From the NCBI GenBank assembly GCA_937959095.1, contig CALGLY010000019.1:1-9460 (forward strand): a stretch of DNA of 9,460 bases, read 5' to 3'. The DNA is from an uncultured Saprospiraceae bacterium. Lineage in GTDB: Bacteria > Bacteroidota > Bacteroidia > Chitinophagales > Saprospiraceae. The notes below the pieces were generated by a model. The model ran no database searches. It saw only the letters and a program-made list of their open reading frames with translations, and had not been told where the DNA came from. Position numbers and translations under genes: made by a program. Shown here one piece after another: positions 1 to 5,867 of this stretch (position 1 is the first letter of the stretch; each line of letters starts with the position of its first letter).

Positions 1-2
1 AT

Positions 3-287
3 CAAGCTCGCCCCTTCCATGATAAAAACCTAGAAGGAGATCTATTGGTCTACAATACTATCAAACGCTCCGATACTTATCGATACAAGCTAGATAACAC
101 ACCACTTTTTGACGGAGATGGAGGAGAATGGTCAGAAGGTAAAACACCTATTACACCGTTTTCTACTTGGGAAGTTTCACTGCCGAAACCTACAGAGAAT
201 GATCATTCAAATGAAGGTTTAGAGTTTACTACTTCAAAAGTGACCCTTAGGTTCACCTTTAAAGTAAACGTACACGAAAACAAATAA
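3..287 (+). CDS. 3' end of a gene starting upstream; TcA-like C-terminus (partial)
   Basis: The frame is open to the left edge of the window, so this is the last 94 codons of a longer gene and not a small protein starting at the TTG at 45. What is seen is a run of polar, beta-strand-like sequence. An acidic Gly-rich stretch (DGDGGEW) is followed by PFSTWEVSLPK, then an N-E-G-L-E-F motif and a final hydrophobic strand, KVTLRFTFKVNV. From memory of the family, the very C-terminus of Tc-toxin A subunits and related neuraminidase/hemopexin-like Bacteroidota proteins has the same order: a PFSxW-xLxLP strand, an N-x-(D/E)-(L/F) turn, and a last strand before the stop. The following gene looks like a toxin-cluster TULIP protein, which fits that reading. 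Only the tail is visible, so the identification is tentative. Any other large beta-rich surface or secreted protein could end in a similar way. Confidence 0.6.
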   Translation, partial: QARPFHDKNLEGDLLVYNTIKRSDTYRYKLDNTPLFDGDGGEWSEGKTPITPFSTWEVSLPKPTENDHSNEGLEFTTSKVTLRFTFKVNVHENK

Positions 288-318
288 GGTTAATCTCATT
301 ATTACTAAATATCAATTA

Positions 319-354
319 GTACAGTTCTATTTACTTTTTTAGTAGAAGCTGTAC
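319..354 (+). other. Intercistronic hairpin
   Basis: GTACAG(T)TCTA at 319-329 pairs with TAGAAGCTGTAC at 343-354, with one bulged G at 348 and a loop of about 13 bases. A second small hairpin follows (AATTCT at 365-370, TTTT loop, AGAATT at 375-380). Neither is followed by a T-run, so they are not convincing intrinsic terminators. They lie in the 115-base gap between two + strand genes and could be mRNA processing or stability structures. Confidence 0.4.
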
Positions 355-402
355 TCCATTCCTAAATTCTTTTTAGAATTCAAGGCATTAAACAGCAAAA
401 CA

Positions 403-2154
403 ATGAATTTAAATCAGCAAACCGCAACATCTACAAATAACATAGAAGATGTAGTCAAAGCCATGGAAAATACTAGAACTATTATGGGCTTCGATGCCGT
501 ATTGAACCTTGATTTGGATGCCGCAAATAAACTAATGGCAGAACAACATAAGGATTTACCAGAGCCAAGTAAAACTTTTGCAACTGATACCAATCCTATC
601 AAGACACTCATTGATGATGACTTATCATTGTTAATCTATAAATCGCAACACAAGAAGCATCATTTTGAGGGAGAAAAGTGGCTATATGTCACACAACTGA
701 AGTTTGGCAGTCCTACTTTTTCATTTGGTGGAGGAACTGGAGATAAGAGTAGATGCTATATGGAAATGAACTTTGAAGGTGGAGTTGTACAGCAAGAAGA
801 AGTTATTTATACTGTAAATCCTGATTATATAGATTGGATTCCTTTTATCACAGATGAATTGCTTAACCCCAATGATGATGATGTAAAAAAAGGAGATCCT
901 GATTATGTAGATCCATGTATTAGGGTTGATTCATCTACCAAAGATGCGGCAGGAAATACACTAGTAATTGGATATTATCAGAAAAAGACTACTGATGAAA
1001 CCGATCAAAAACTTACAGCAAACGTACCTTTAACGTCAGTAGCAGGGGAGGTGGATAGCGTACAAAATGTAAAATTAGATTTTTCAAAAGGCGATTTTGA
1101 GACTAAAAATATTAGTGATATTCCTGATGTGACTAATAGTATTAATATTGCAATTCAAGATTTCTTCCATGACCATGATATTAACTTCATTATAGGAGGA
1201 ATTAGTTTTGAGAAGAAAACAGACATTTTCTACCTACAACCTAACTCATTCAAAATCACAGTGAAGGATAGTAATGTAAGTAAAAGTGGCAAAATTCTTC
1301 AATTATTTATTTTCTGTGGGGATAATAAATACGATAACACAACTACGCTAAGTGTAAATGGTGTGCCTGAACCTATTCCTGAGGATTATGATATCAGTCT
1401 AATCATAAGTAATAAAACCTTCTTTAAGGATACCCTTCCAAAGCTAAAGCAGTATGATAAAGATGGAAAGGAAAAAACAGGAGATGATAGATTGGATTTT
1501 AAACCCGCAGGTGGAGGGACTTCTGCTGGTGATTGCTATTATAACTCGGTGAATGTGAAAATTCCTGTAGGAGGGCTAGAGCTTGCCCGTGTAGACGGTG
1601 GAAAAAATGGCTATACAGATTATTATACTCCTGAAGGGGAGACAATTTCGGTAGATGTATCATTCAAGTCGGAATCAGGTAAACTCGCGGCAAGTTTTTC
1701 AGGTAAAAAAGATTATCCATATAAAATTGACGATGTTTGGTATGCTCAGCCTAGTAAGGGTATAAAAAGAAGTACAAGAACATCTGATGAAACGATTAAA
1801 GATGTAAGTATCAGTGTGAGCGGTGGAATGGACTTTACAGTAGATGCAAGCACAGGAAAAGATGCTATATCTTCTTCTATGAATTCAAGTCAAGCAACTA
1901 CAAATTGTAGTATTCCAAAGCCAAGCGATAAGTGTGAACATTCCGACTACATCTCTACAATGGAACAAGCAGTGAGAGAACATACACCAAAGGAGCTTAA
2001 ACCAAAATTGGACGGTTTATCTTTTGAGGAAATATCCATATTTGCACTAGAACACATCCTGTTTCCTAATGAACATAAATTTCAAATGACAGAAGTTCAT
2101 ATGCCTGCAGATATGCTAATTGTTGGAAAATTGATTGCTGACGATAATGAGTAA
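403..2154 (+). CDS. P47/OrfX-like TULIP-fold protein of a putative toxin locus
   Basis: This 583-residue protein has no signal peptide and no membrane helix, and is rich in Asp, Lys and Ser. Several segments resemble the clostridial P47/OrfX TULIP family and its environmental homologues as I remember them. An N-terminal GFDAVLNLDLDAANKLM segment lies at about 29-45. A WLYVTQLKFGSPTFSF strand pair follows at 93-108. The second half of the N-terminal domain includes YLQPNSFKITV (277-287) and LQLFIFCG (299-306). At about 331-348 there is an SLIISNKTFFKDTLPKL helix. The C-terminal FALEHILFP...MPADMLIVGKL segment (547-577) matches a common ending of these proteins. TULIP domains form elongated barrels with a lipid-binding cleft. 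P47 and OrfX proteins accompany botulinum toxin genes, and homologues lie near Tc-type toxins. The upstream partial gene is on the same strand 115 bases away and a terminator follows, suggesting a shared transcript. The exact role is unknown. The start is ATG at 403, with no good Shine-Dalgarno sequence. Confidence 0.7.
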   Translation: MNLNQQTATSTNNIEDVVKAMENTRTIMGFDAVLNLDLDAANKLMAEQHKDLPEPSKTFATDTNPIKTLIDDDLSLLIYKSQHKKHHFEGEKWLYVTQLKFGSPTFSFGGGTGDKSRCYMEMNFEGGVVQQEEVIYTVNPDYIDWIPFITDELLNPNDDDVKKGDPDYVDPCIRVDSSTKDAAGNTLVIGYYQKKTTDETDQKLTANVPLTSVAGEVDSVQNVKLDFSKGDFETKNISDIPDVTNSINIAIQDFFHDHDINFIIGGISFEKKTDIFYLQPNSFKITVKDSNVSKSGKILQLFIFCGDNKYDNTTTLSVNGVPEPIPEDYDISLIISNKTFFKDTLPKLKQYDKDGKEKTGDDRLDFKPAGGGTSAGDCYYNSVNVKIPVGGLELARVDGGKNGYTDYYTPEGETISVDVSFKSESGKLAASFSGKKDYPYKIDDVWYAQPSKGIKRSTRTSDETIKDVSISVSGGMDFTVDASTGKDAISSSMNSSQATTNCSIPKPSDKCEHSDYISTMEQAVREHTPKELKPKLDGLSFEEISIFALEHILFPNEHKFQMTEVHMPADMLIVGKLIADDNE

Positions 2155-2178
2155 GAATTCATTTTGAGGATATAATAG

Positions 2179-2210
2179 AAAAGGGGAGAGATTATTTCGC
2201 TCCCCTTTTT
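2179..2210 (+). terminator. Intrinsic terminator after the TULIP-like gene
   Basis: A 10-bp perfect stem (AAAAGGGGAG at 2179-2188 with CTCCCCTTTT at 2200-2209) has an 11-base loop and ends in a T-run. It begins 25 bases after the stop codon of the 583-residue gene and is well placed to end that + strand transcript. The A-run on the other side lets it work weakly on the - strand as well. Confidence 0.88.
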
Positions 2211-2240
2211 ACTTTCATATAAAATTTCAAAATTTGGATA

Positions 2241-2396
2241 TTTAGTACCGTGTAACAAAAGTAAATTTTTTTTGCCTATAAATGTTAAAAATTAAATTTT
2301 GATTCATAACACCCTGATATTCAATGTTATGACTTTGTTAAATTTTTTAATTAACTCAATATAAAATTGCAATTACTTTTGTTACACGGTATTTAG
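2241..2396. mobile_element. MITE-like element with 19-bp perfect TIRs and 5-bp TSD
   Basis: The left terminal repeat TACCGTGTAACAAAAGTAA (2246-2264) is an exact reverse complement of the right one (2373-2391). The 146-bp element they bound is flanked by the direct repeat TTTAG (2241-2245 and 2392-2396), as expected for a target-site duplication. The interior is very AT-rich, has no usable reading frame, and holds a further inner inverted repeat (TCATAAC at 2304-2310 with GTTATGA at 2326-2332). This combination defines a miniature inverted-repeat transposable element that would be moved by a transposase encoded elsewhere. I do not recognise the parent IS family. It lies between two gene ends pointing at each other, the TULIP-like gene and the transglycosylase gene. 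Confidence 0.85.
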
Positions 2397-2424
2397 CACC
2401 TAAATATTCAAACCTTCAACTCCT

Positions 2425-3549
2425 CTACCCTCTCCAAACTTCTTCGTAGGCATTCACATAAATCACCAACTCTTGGCGGAAGAAAAGGTTCGATTCATTC
2501 ATATTGTTCCATGCTACGATTTCGCCCGTGCTGCACTTATATATTTTAGCAAGACTTTCAATCGTATCGCCTGACTGTACCACGTGCGTACGACGCGCTG
2601 TACCTACCGATGCGTAAGGAACAGTAGGCTGCATCGTTGTTTGAAAAGCAAGCATCGCGCTTTCTGGTAAAATCAAGTATTGTCCATTTGAATTGGCAGG
2701 CACTAGGTTTTGCTGATACCCAGGATTTAGACGCGCTATAGTACGCTCCGATAAACCTGTGATACGAGCAATTGTACTAAAATTCATCGCATTGTATACC
2801 TTCGTAGTACGTGTCAATTGCAGATTGTAACTTGGATAAGCTGGCACTAACCCATGCTCATGGTAGTACTGCATCAAGTAAGATGCTGCAATGAAACGTG
2901 GAATATAATCTTGTGTTTCTTTCGGTAGGAATTCTCGCACTTTCCAGTAGTCCTTTGAACCTGCATGACGAATCGCTTGATTCAGACGCGCTGGGCCACA
3001 GTTGTAAGCAGCCAATACAAGCGTCCAATCGCGGTACTTGCCATACAATTGCTCCAAATAAGCTGCTGCTGCTTCAGTAGAGCGAATCGGATCGCGGCGT
3101 TCATCCACCACATTATCTATTTGAAGGTGAAACTGACGGCCGGTGCCTTTCGTGAATTGCCACAAACCTGCTGCTCCTGCATGTGAAGTAGCTCCTGGAC
3201 GCAAGCGCGACTCAATGATAGGCAAATACTTCAACTGCTCTGGCAGATGATTAAGCTTCAAATAATGTTCAAATACTGGAAAATAAAGAGAGGTAAGTCC
3301 GAGTAATTGCTGTGATTCGCGTTGCGCGAAAACAATGTATGCTCGGATAGATTCTCGAACAACAGGACGGTATTGCACGTCTACTGGGCTGTTCAAATTA
3401 TGTAATCGTTGCTGAATGGTCGCATCCGAAATCGTAATCGTTGACGGAGCTGACTCAGTGTTCTGTAAGACTAATGACGGCGTAGCATAGCTCGCAACAG
3501 ATAGCATCAAAGACGCTACCGCCATTAGACATGTCCATGGGAAATTCAT
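2425..3549 (-). CDS. mltD: MltD-like lytic murein transglycosylase with LysM domain
   Basis: This enzyme cleaves the MurNAc-GlcNAc bond of peptidoglycan non-hydrolytically, forming 1,6-anhydroMurNAc ends, in the periplasm. Residues 1-22 form a Sec signal peptide ending in ASYA. There is no lipobox, because the only early Cys lies inside the hydrophobic core. The SLT/GH23 domain spans about 100-235: the catalytic Glu is E113 in YLPIIESRLRP, followed by the conserved AGAAGLWQF (124-132) and the AAYNCGPARLNQAI motif (180-193). A degenerate LysM-like stretch lies at about 250-295 and a good LysM with HVVQSGDTIESLAKIY at 322-365, which would bind glycan. At 374 residues it is shorter than E. coli MltD and carries fewer LysM repeats, a size common in Bacteroidota. 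It is the last gene of the - strand block but is separated from the one before by 299 bases, so it probably has its own promoter. Confidence 0.93.
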   Translation of the reverse strand: MNFPWTCLMAVASLMLSVASYATPSLVLQNTESAPSTITISDATIQQRLHNLNSPVDVQYRPVVRESIRAYIVFAQRESQQLLGLTSLYFPVFEHYLKLNHLPEQLKYLPIIESRLRPGATSHAGAAGLWQFTKGTGRQFHLQIDNVVDERRDPIRSTEAAAAYLEQLYGKYRDWTLVLAAYNCGPARLNQAIRHAGSKDYWKVREFLPKETQDYIPRFIAASYLMQYYHEHGLVPAYPSYNLQLTRTTKVYNAMNFSTIARITGLSERTIARLNPGYQQNLVPANSNGQYLILPESAMLAFQTTMQPTVPYASVGTARRTHVVQSGDTIESLAKIYKCSTGEIVAWNNMNESNLFFRQELVIYVNAYEEVWRG

Positions 3550-3848
3550 AAAAACGGGATAAAAATATCATCAAAACCCTTTGCCGTGTTTGTTTTTATA
3601 ATATGTTCAGAAGTGGCAAAATGTCTCGATGACTTTGTTTCAAATCTAAAAAAATCAAAAAATTGTTCTGGATAATATGTTCGATAGCCTTTAACGAGCC
3701 TAGTTCTAGAAAGTTCCAAAAAAGGACGAATACAATTCAATAAGTCACTCAACAACAATGATATAGTAAAAAAATAATTTTGTTTTCACTTGTTAATAAA
3801 GTCCTTAAATGATTTAATTTAGAATAAAAAAAATATGTTTTGGAAGTG
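3550..3848. other. 299-base gap without a convincing gene
   Basis: This is AT-rich DNA between the transglycosylase start and the end of the GIY-YIG-like gene. A 70-codon - strand frame (3546-3758) ends in an ATGA overlap with the transglycosylase start, but it has no recognisable family and its composition is not protein-like. A CAAATCTA at 3641-3648 reads TAGATTTG on the - strand, which fits the Bacteroidota -7 consensus TAnnTTTG. I find no matching -33 TTG at the right distance. The transglycosylase promoter most likely lies in this gap. Confidence 0.5.
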
Positions 3849-4250
3849 TTAAGAAAGCATAATCTTTAAATATTCGCGCCAATTCCAGCCGAGGAAGTTG
3901 ATCATAGCCGTCATGATGAGGGCAGTGAGGATGAGTAGTTGAATAAGGAAATACTTTAGGACTTCGCCACGCAAACCAATGAGTCCGTCGTAGCTTGTAA
4001 GGTTGAAAAATTCCGTGCCTCCCGACACGCCTTTGAGTGGCTTTCTGTAATCTGCAAATTTTTTATGGAGTTGCTGTTCAAAAAAAGTAGCCGCAAGTAA
4101 CGGCACCGCAATGACAAGGCGCAGTTTCTTACGCATCTTTTTGGATTGCTGTACCTGCTTTTTCCGAATTTTCCAATCTTTAGAAATTCCGATTTTATAA
4201 AGGCTTTTTCCTTTTACTTTAAAAACGTACAAATAACGATAATCTAGCAT
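3849..4250 (-). CDS. Small GIY-YIG/MUG113-like protein with C-terminal membrane helix
   Basis: The 133-residue protein begins with a compact GIY-YIG-like core of the T5orf172/MUG113 type. It shows a YLYVFKV strand (6-12), the variant motif LYKIGIS (17-23) in place of YIG, an Arg at about 29, and the acidic helix FFEQQLHKKF (56-65), in which E58 is the likely metal-binding Glu. A GGTEFFNLT segment (78-86) closes the domain, as in the family. Family members are nucleases or nuclease-derived DNA-binding modules. What is odd is the remainder: residues about 98-122 (LKYFLIQLLILTALIMTAM and onward) form one strong transmembrane helix with a short basic tail. The nuclease-like domain would therefore sit at the membrane, with the N-terminus probably cytoplasmic. 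Catalytic activity cannot be judged from the sequence. It follows the PASTA gene on the same strand, 103 bases apart, with a large inverted repeat between them. Confidence 0.72.
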   Translation of the reverse strand: MLDYRYLYVFKVKGKSLYKIGISKDWKIRKKQVQQSKKMRKKLRLVIAVPLLAATFFEQQLHKKFADYRKPLKGVSGGTEFFNLTSYDGLIGLRGEVLKYFLIQLLILTALIMTAMINFLGWNWREYLKIMLS

Positions 4251-4282
4251 TTCTATTCAATGAGTTAATGTGGTAATCCTTC

Positions 4283-4346
4283 AATGCGATAATGATACAA
4301 TGTAATAGTACATTGGCGCATTATCGCATTGTATCATTATCGCATT
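4283..4346. repeat. Perfect 20-bp inverted repeat with overlapping direct repeats
   Basis: AATGCGATAATGATACAATG at 4283-4302 is exactly repeated in reverse complement at 4327-4346, with a 24-base spacer. The sequence CATTATCGCATT also occurs twice in tandem (4319-4330 and 4335-4346), so the left arm can pair with either copy. A third option pairs CAATGTA (4298-4304) with TACATTG (4309-4315). No T-run follows on the - strand, so it is not a standard terminator. It lies between two co-directional genes and looks like an intergenic palindromic repeat unit. Confidence 0.85.
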
Positions 4347-4353
4347 CCATTTC

Positions 4354-5229
4354 TTAAAAGCCTGTATTATTATTCTCTTGGTTCTCTAAATCGGGGCAAT
4401 TAGTTGGGCGGTTTTGCTGTAAGAAAATATCTACTTGCTCCCCTATTCGCATTTGTTTACCTGGACTATAAGCTGGAATTTGCCGATAGACATAAGCATC
4501 GTTTTTATAACTCACACTAGCATCGGGACGTTCTGTACCGATATTGAGTTCTGAGTTACGAATAGCAAAGGTCGCCTCTTCGTATTGTAAGCACTTTAGG
4601 TTAGGGACAGGGACTAGATTGGTGCCTCGGTCGGTCACTACAGCTTGTATGGTGCTACCAGGTAAGACTTTTACGCCTTCGTTCAGGTCTTTACTGTTCT
4701 TCTCTTGTCCATCCACTAAGAGATGAAGGATGGTATTTACAGCATATTTTTCACTATAGATACGTTCTTGAATTTCCAATTTTATATCCAATGCACGTAA
4801 GGCACGCTCATATTGCGAAAATTCATCGCGCCCTGTGAGGCGAGGCAAGCTGACTGGATCCCCTTGTCCACGGGTGACCGTCATATAAACCGTCCGATTC
4901 TTTTTTACCCTCGAAAAGGCTTTCGGATTTTGCTGCAATACCATATTCGCATCCTTGCGACCAGGTACATAGATGGAGTCTAAGATAACAATATCAAAAC
5001 TGCGTCCTCGTGCTTGCTTCATCGCATCGTCAATGTGCATATCAACGTAGTTTTCTACTTGCAGCGATTCGCCGTGGCGCGTATAGAATTTCATCCACAG
5101 AAATATCAACAACAGAAATAGTCCAACCACCGAAATCATCATCAGGAAGTTTTTGATGAAGATAGGGCTAGTCACAAAGGCGAGGAGTTCCCGCCATACG
5201 GACTTTAGTTTATCGCTGAAATTGCTCAT
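4354..5229 (-). CDS. Membrane-anchored triple-PASTA domain protein
   Basis: The 291-residue protein has a short basic cytoplasmic N-terminus, one transmembrane helix at about 26-48 (NFLMMISVVGLFLLLIFLW), and an extracytoplasmic part built of three PASTA repeats. The repeats cover about 57-119 (divergent, with a VENYVDMHIDDAM start and a VYMTVTRG end), 126-200 (SLPRLTGRDEF to IQAVVTDRG) and 205-272 (VPVPNLKCLQYEEA to VDIFLQQ). PASTA domains bind muropeptides or beta-lactams in penicillin-binding proteins and Ser/Thr kinases. Here there is no kinase or transpeptidase domain, so this is a stand-alone PASTA protein of the kind often found beside ddl in Bacteroidota. Its place in a ligase-containing block supports a cell-wall role, perhaps as a sensor or scaffold, but that is inferred. 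The tail after 272 is Asn/Gln-rich and probably disordered. The start at 5229 directly precedes the expected basic N-terminus. Confidence 0.88.
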   Translation of the reverse strand: MSNFSDKLKSVWRELLAFVTSPIFIKNFLMMISVVGLFLLLIFLWMKFYTRHGESLQVENYVDMHIDDAMKQARGRSFDIVILDSIYVPGRKDANMVLQQNPKAFSRVKKNRTVYMTVTRGQGDPVSLPRLTGRDEFSQYERALRALDIKLEIQERIYSEKYAVNTILHLLVDGQEKNSKDLNEGVKVLPGSTIQAVVTDRGTNLVPVPNLKCLQYEEATFAIRNSELNIGTERPDASVSYKNDAYVYRQIPAYSPGKQMRIGEQVDIFLQQNRPTNCPDLENQENNNTGF

Positions 5230-5249
5230 AGTTGCTTTTTCTTTTGTAT

Positions 5250-5276
5250 TAGACTTGTTCCCCTTTAAAAAGTCTA
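5250..5276 (-). other. Hairpin between globin and PASTA genes
   Basis: TAGACTT (5250-5256) pairs perfectly with AAGTCTA (5270-5276) around a 13-base loop, five bases beyond the globin stop codon on the - strand. No T-run follows in the direction of transcription. It is more likely a weak processing or attenuation structure within an operon than a full terminator. Confidence 0.3.
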
Positions 5277-5280
5277 TTCT

Positions 5281-5676
5281 TTACTGTATAAAATTAGGGT
5301 TATTACTTTGCGCTATTTTGTAAAGCATCAATGCTTTCATACTCTTTGCTTTGGCGATAGCTTCTTCGGCTTTTACGCCTTGAAAATGTGTCGTTACTGC
5401 ATTTTCCCATTGTTCTATCCACCTATCGAAATAGGCTTCGGGTAATGCTTCTATACGATTAAGGTCGATGTGTTTCAGCATCGGATTACCTCGGTAGCTG
5501 CCTGTGCCAAACAAGACCGATTCCCAAAAATCATACATCACAGGAAAATGTGCCTCCCAGTCGACTTCTACTACTTCCGTGAAAATATAGCCAATCAATT
5601 CATCTTTGAATACAATTTGATAAAATTCATGAACTAAAAATTCTATATCTTCTCGTGTCGCTAATTCTTTTTTCAT
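5281..5676 (-). CDS. Group III truncated hemoglobin
   Basis: This is a 131-residue single-domain heme protein of the 2-over-2 globin fold. Compared from memory with Campylobacter jejuni Ctb, the signature residues of group III are present: Tyr B10 at Y19 (EFYQIVF), a distal His at H43 (WEAHFPVMYDFW), the proximal His at H69 in the PMLKHIDL motif, and Trp G8 at W86 (DRWIEQW). Such globins bind O2 and NO and are linked to microaerobic or nitrosative stress, although their physiological role is rarely settled. I chose the ATG at 5676 because it puts these residues at family positions. An in-frame ATG at 5721 would add 15 unsupported residues. The gene lies 191 bases after the ligase gene and 51 bases before the PASTA gene, all on the - strand, which suggests co-transcription with the latter. 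Confidence 0.92.
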   Translation of the reverse strand: MKKELATREDIEFLVHEFYQIVFKDELIGYIFTEVVEVDWEAHFPVMYDFWESVLFGTGSYRGNPMLKHIDLNRIEALPEAYFDRWIEQWENAVTTHFQGVKAEEAIAKAKSMKALMLYKIAQSNNPNFIQ

Positions 5677-5721
5677 ATTAAAAAAGTGACTTAAGGAGCT
5701 GTTGTTTGGCTTGCCCCGCAT

Positions 5722-5867
5722 AGTTATCGGGGTATTCGAGCCTTAATGTGTCCTCGAGACTCTGTTTCGTCCCACTACATTTAGGCAAAAGCGACACGCG
5801 AAACGGAGTTTCGATAACACGTTTCGACTTGAATAAAAATTCAAGCCAAGCTTATCGCATTTTATAT
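5722..5867 (-). other. Ligase-globin spacer with small inverted repeats
   Basis: The gap holds several short symmetric sequences: CGAAAC-GGA-GTTTCG at 5799-5813 and CTTGAAT-AAAA-ATTCAAG at 5828-5845. GTTTCG also occurs at 5764-5769 and 5821-5826. None is followed by a T-run on the - strand, so they are not clear terminators of the ligase transcript. They could form alternative hairpins in the mRNA or mark a separate globin promoter region. Confidence 0.35.

Noticed and set aside
414..611. 65-codon - strand frame inside the TULIP-like gene
   Set aside because: The sense frame is a 583-codon gene with family-like segments. The antisense frame looks hydrophobic only because of the complement of Asp/Lys-rich codons.
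2246..2391. Reading the long inverted repeat as a bidirectional terminator between convergent genes
   Set aside because: The arms are 108 bases apart, have no T-run and are flanked by an exact 5-bp duplication. A mobile element explains all of this better, and a proper terminator already lies at 2179-2210.
2898..3186. Two + strand frames inside the transglycosylase gene
   Set aside because: They lie opposite the conserved catalytic domain and have no independent support.
3641..3648. CAAATCTA as a -7 promoter box for the transglycosylase gene
   Set aside because: The -7 match is complete, but no TTG lies 18-21 bases upstream on the - strand. One eight-base match in AT-rich DNA is weak.
3546..3758. 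70-codon - strand frame overlapping the transglycosylase start by ATGA
   Set aside because: An ATGA overlap suggests coupling, but the predicted protein has no recognisable family, no clear fold pattern and sits in AT-rich intergenic DNA. I treat it as chance.
5677..5721. Upstream in-frame ATG that would lengthen the globin by 15 residues
   Set aside because: The extra residues have no counterpart in group III globins. The ATG at 5676 puts the Tyr, both His and the Trp at family positions.
5828..5845. CTTGAAT/ATTCAAG hairpin as the ligase terminator
   Set aside because: It is only 7 bp, and no T-run follows it on the - strand.
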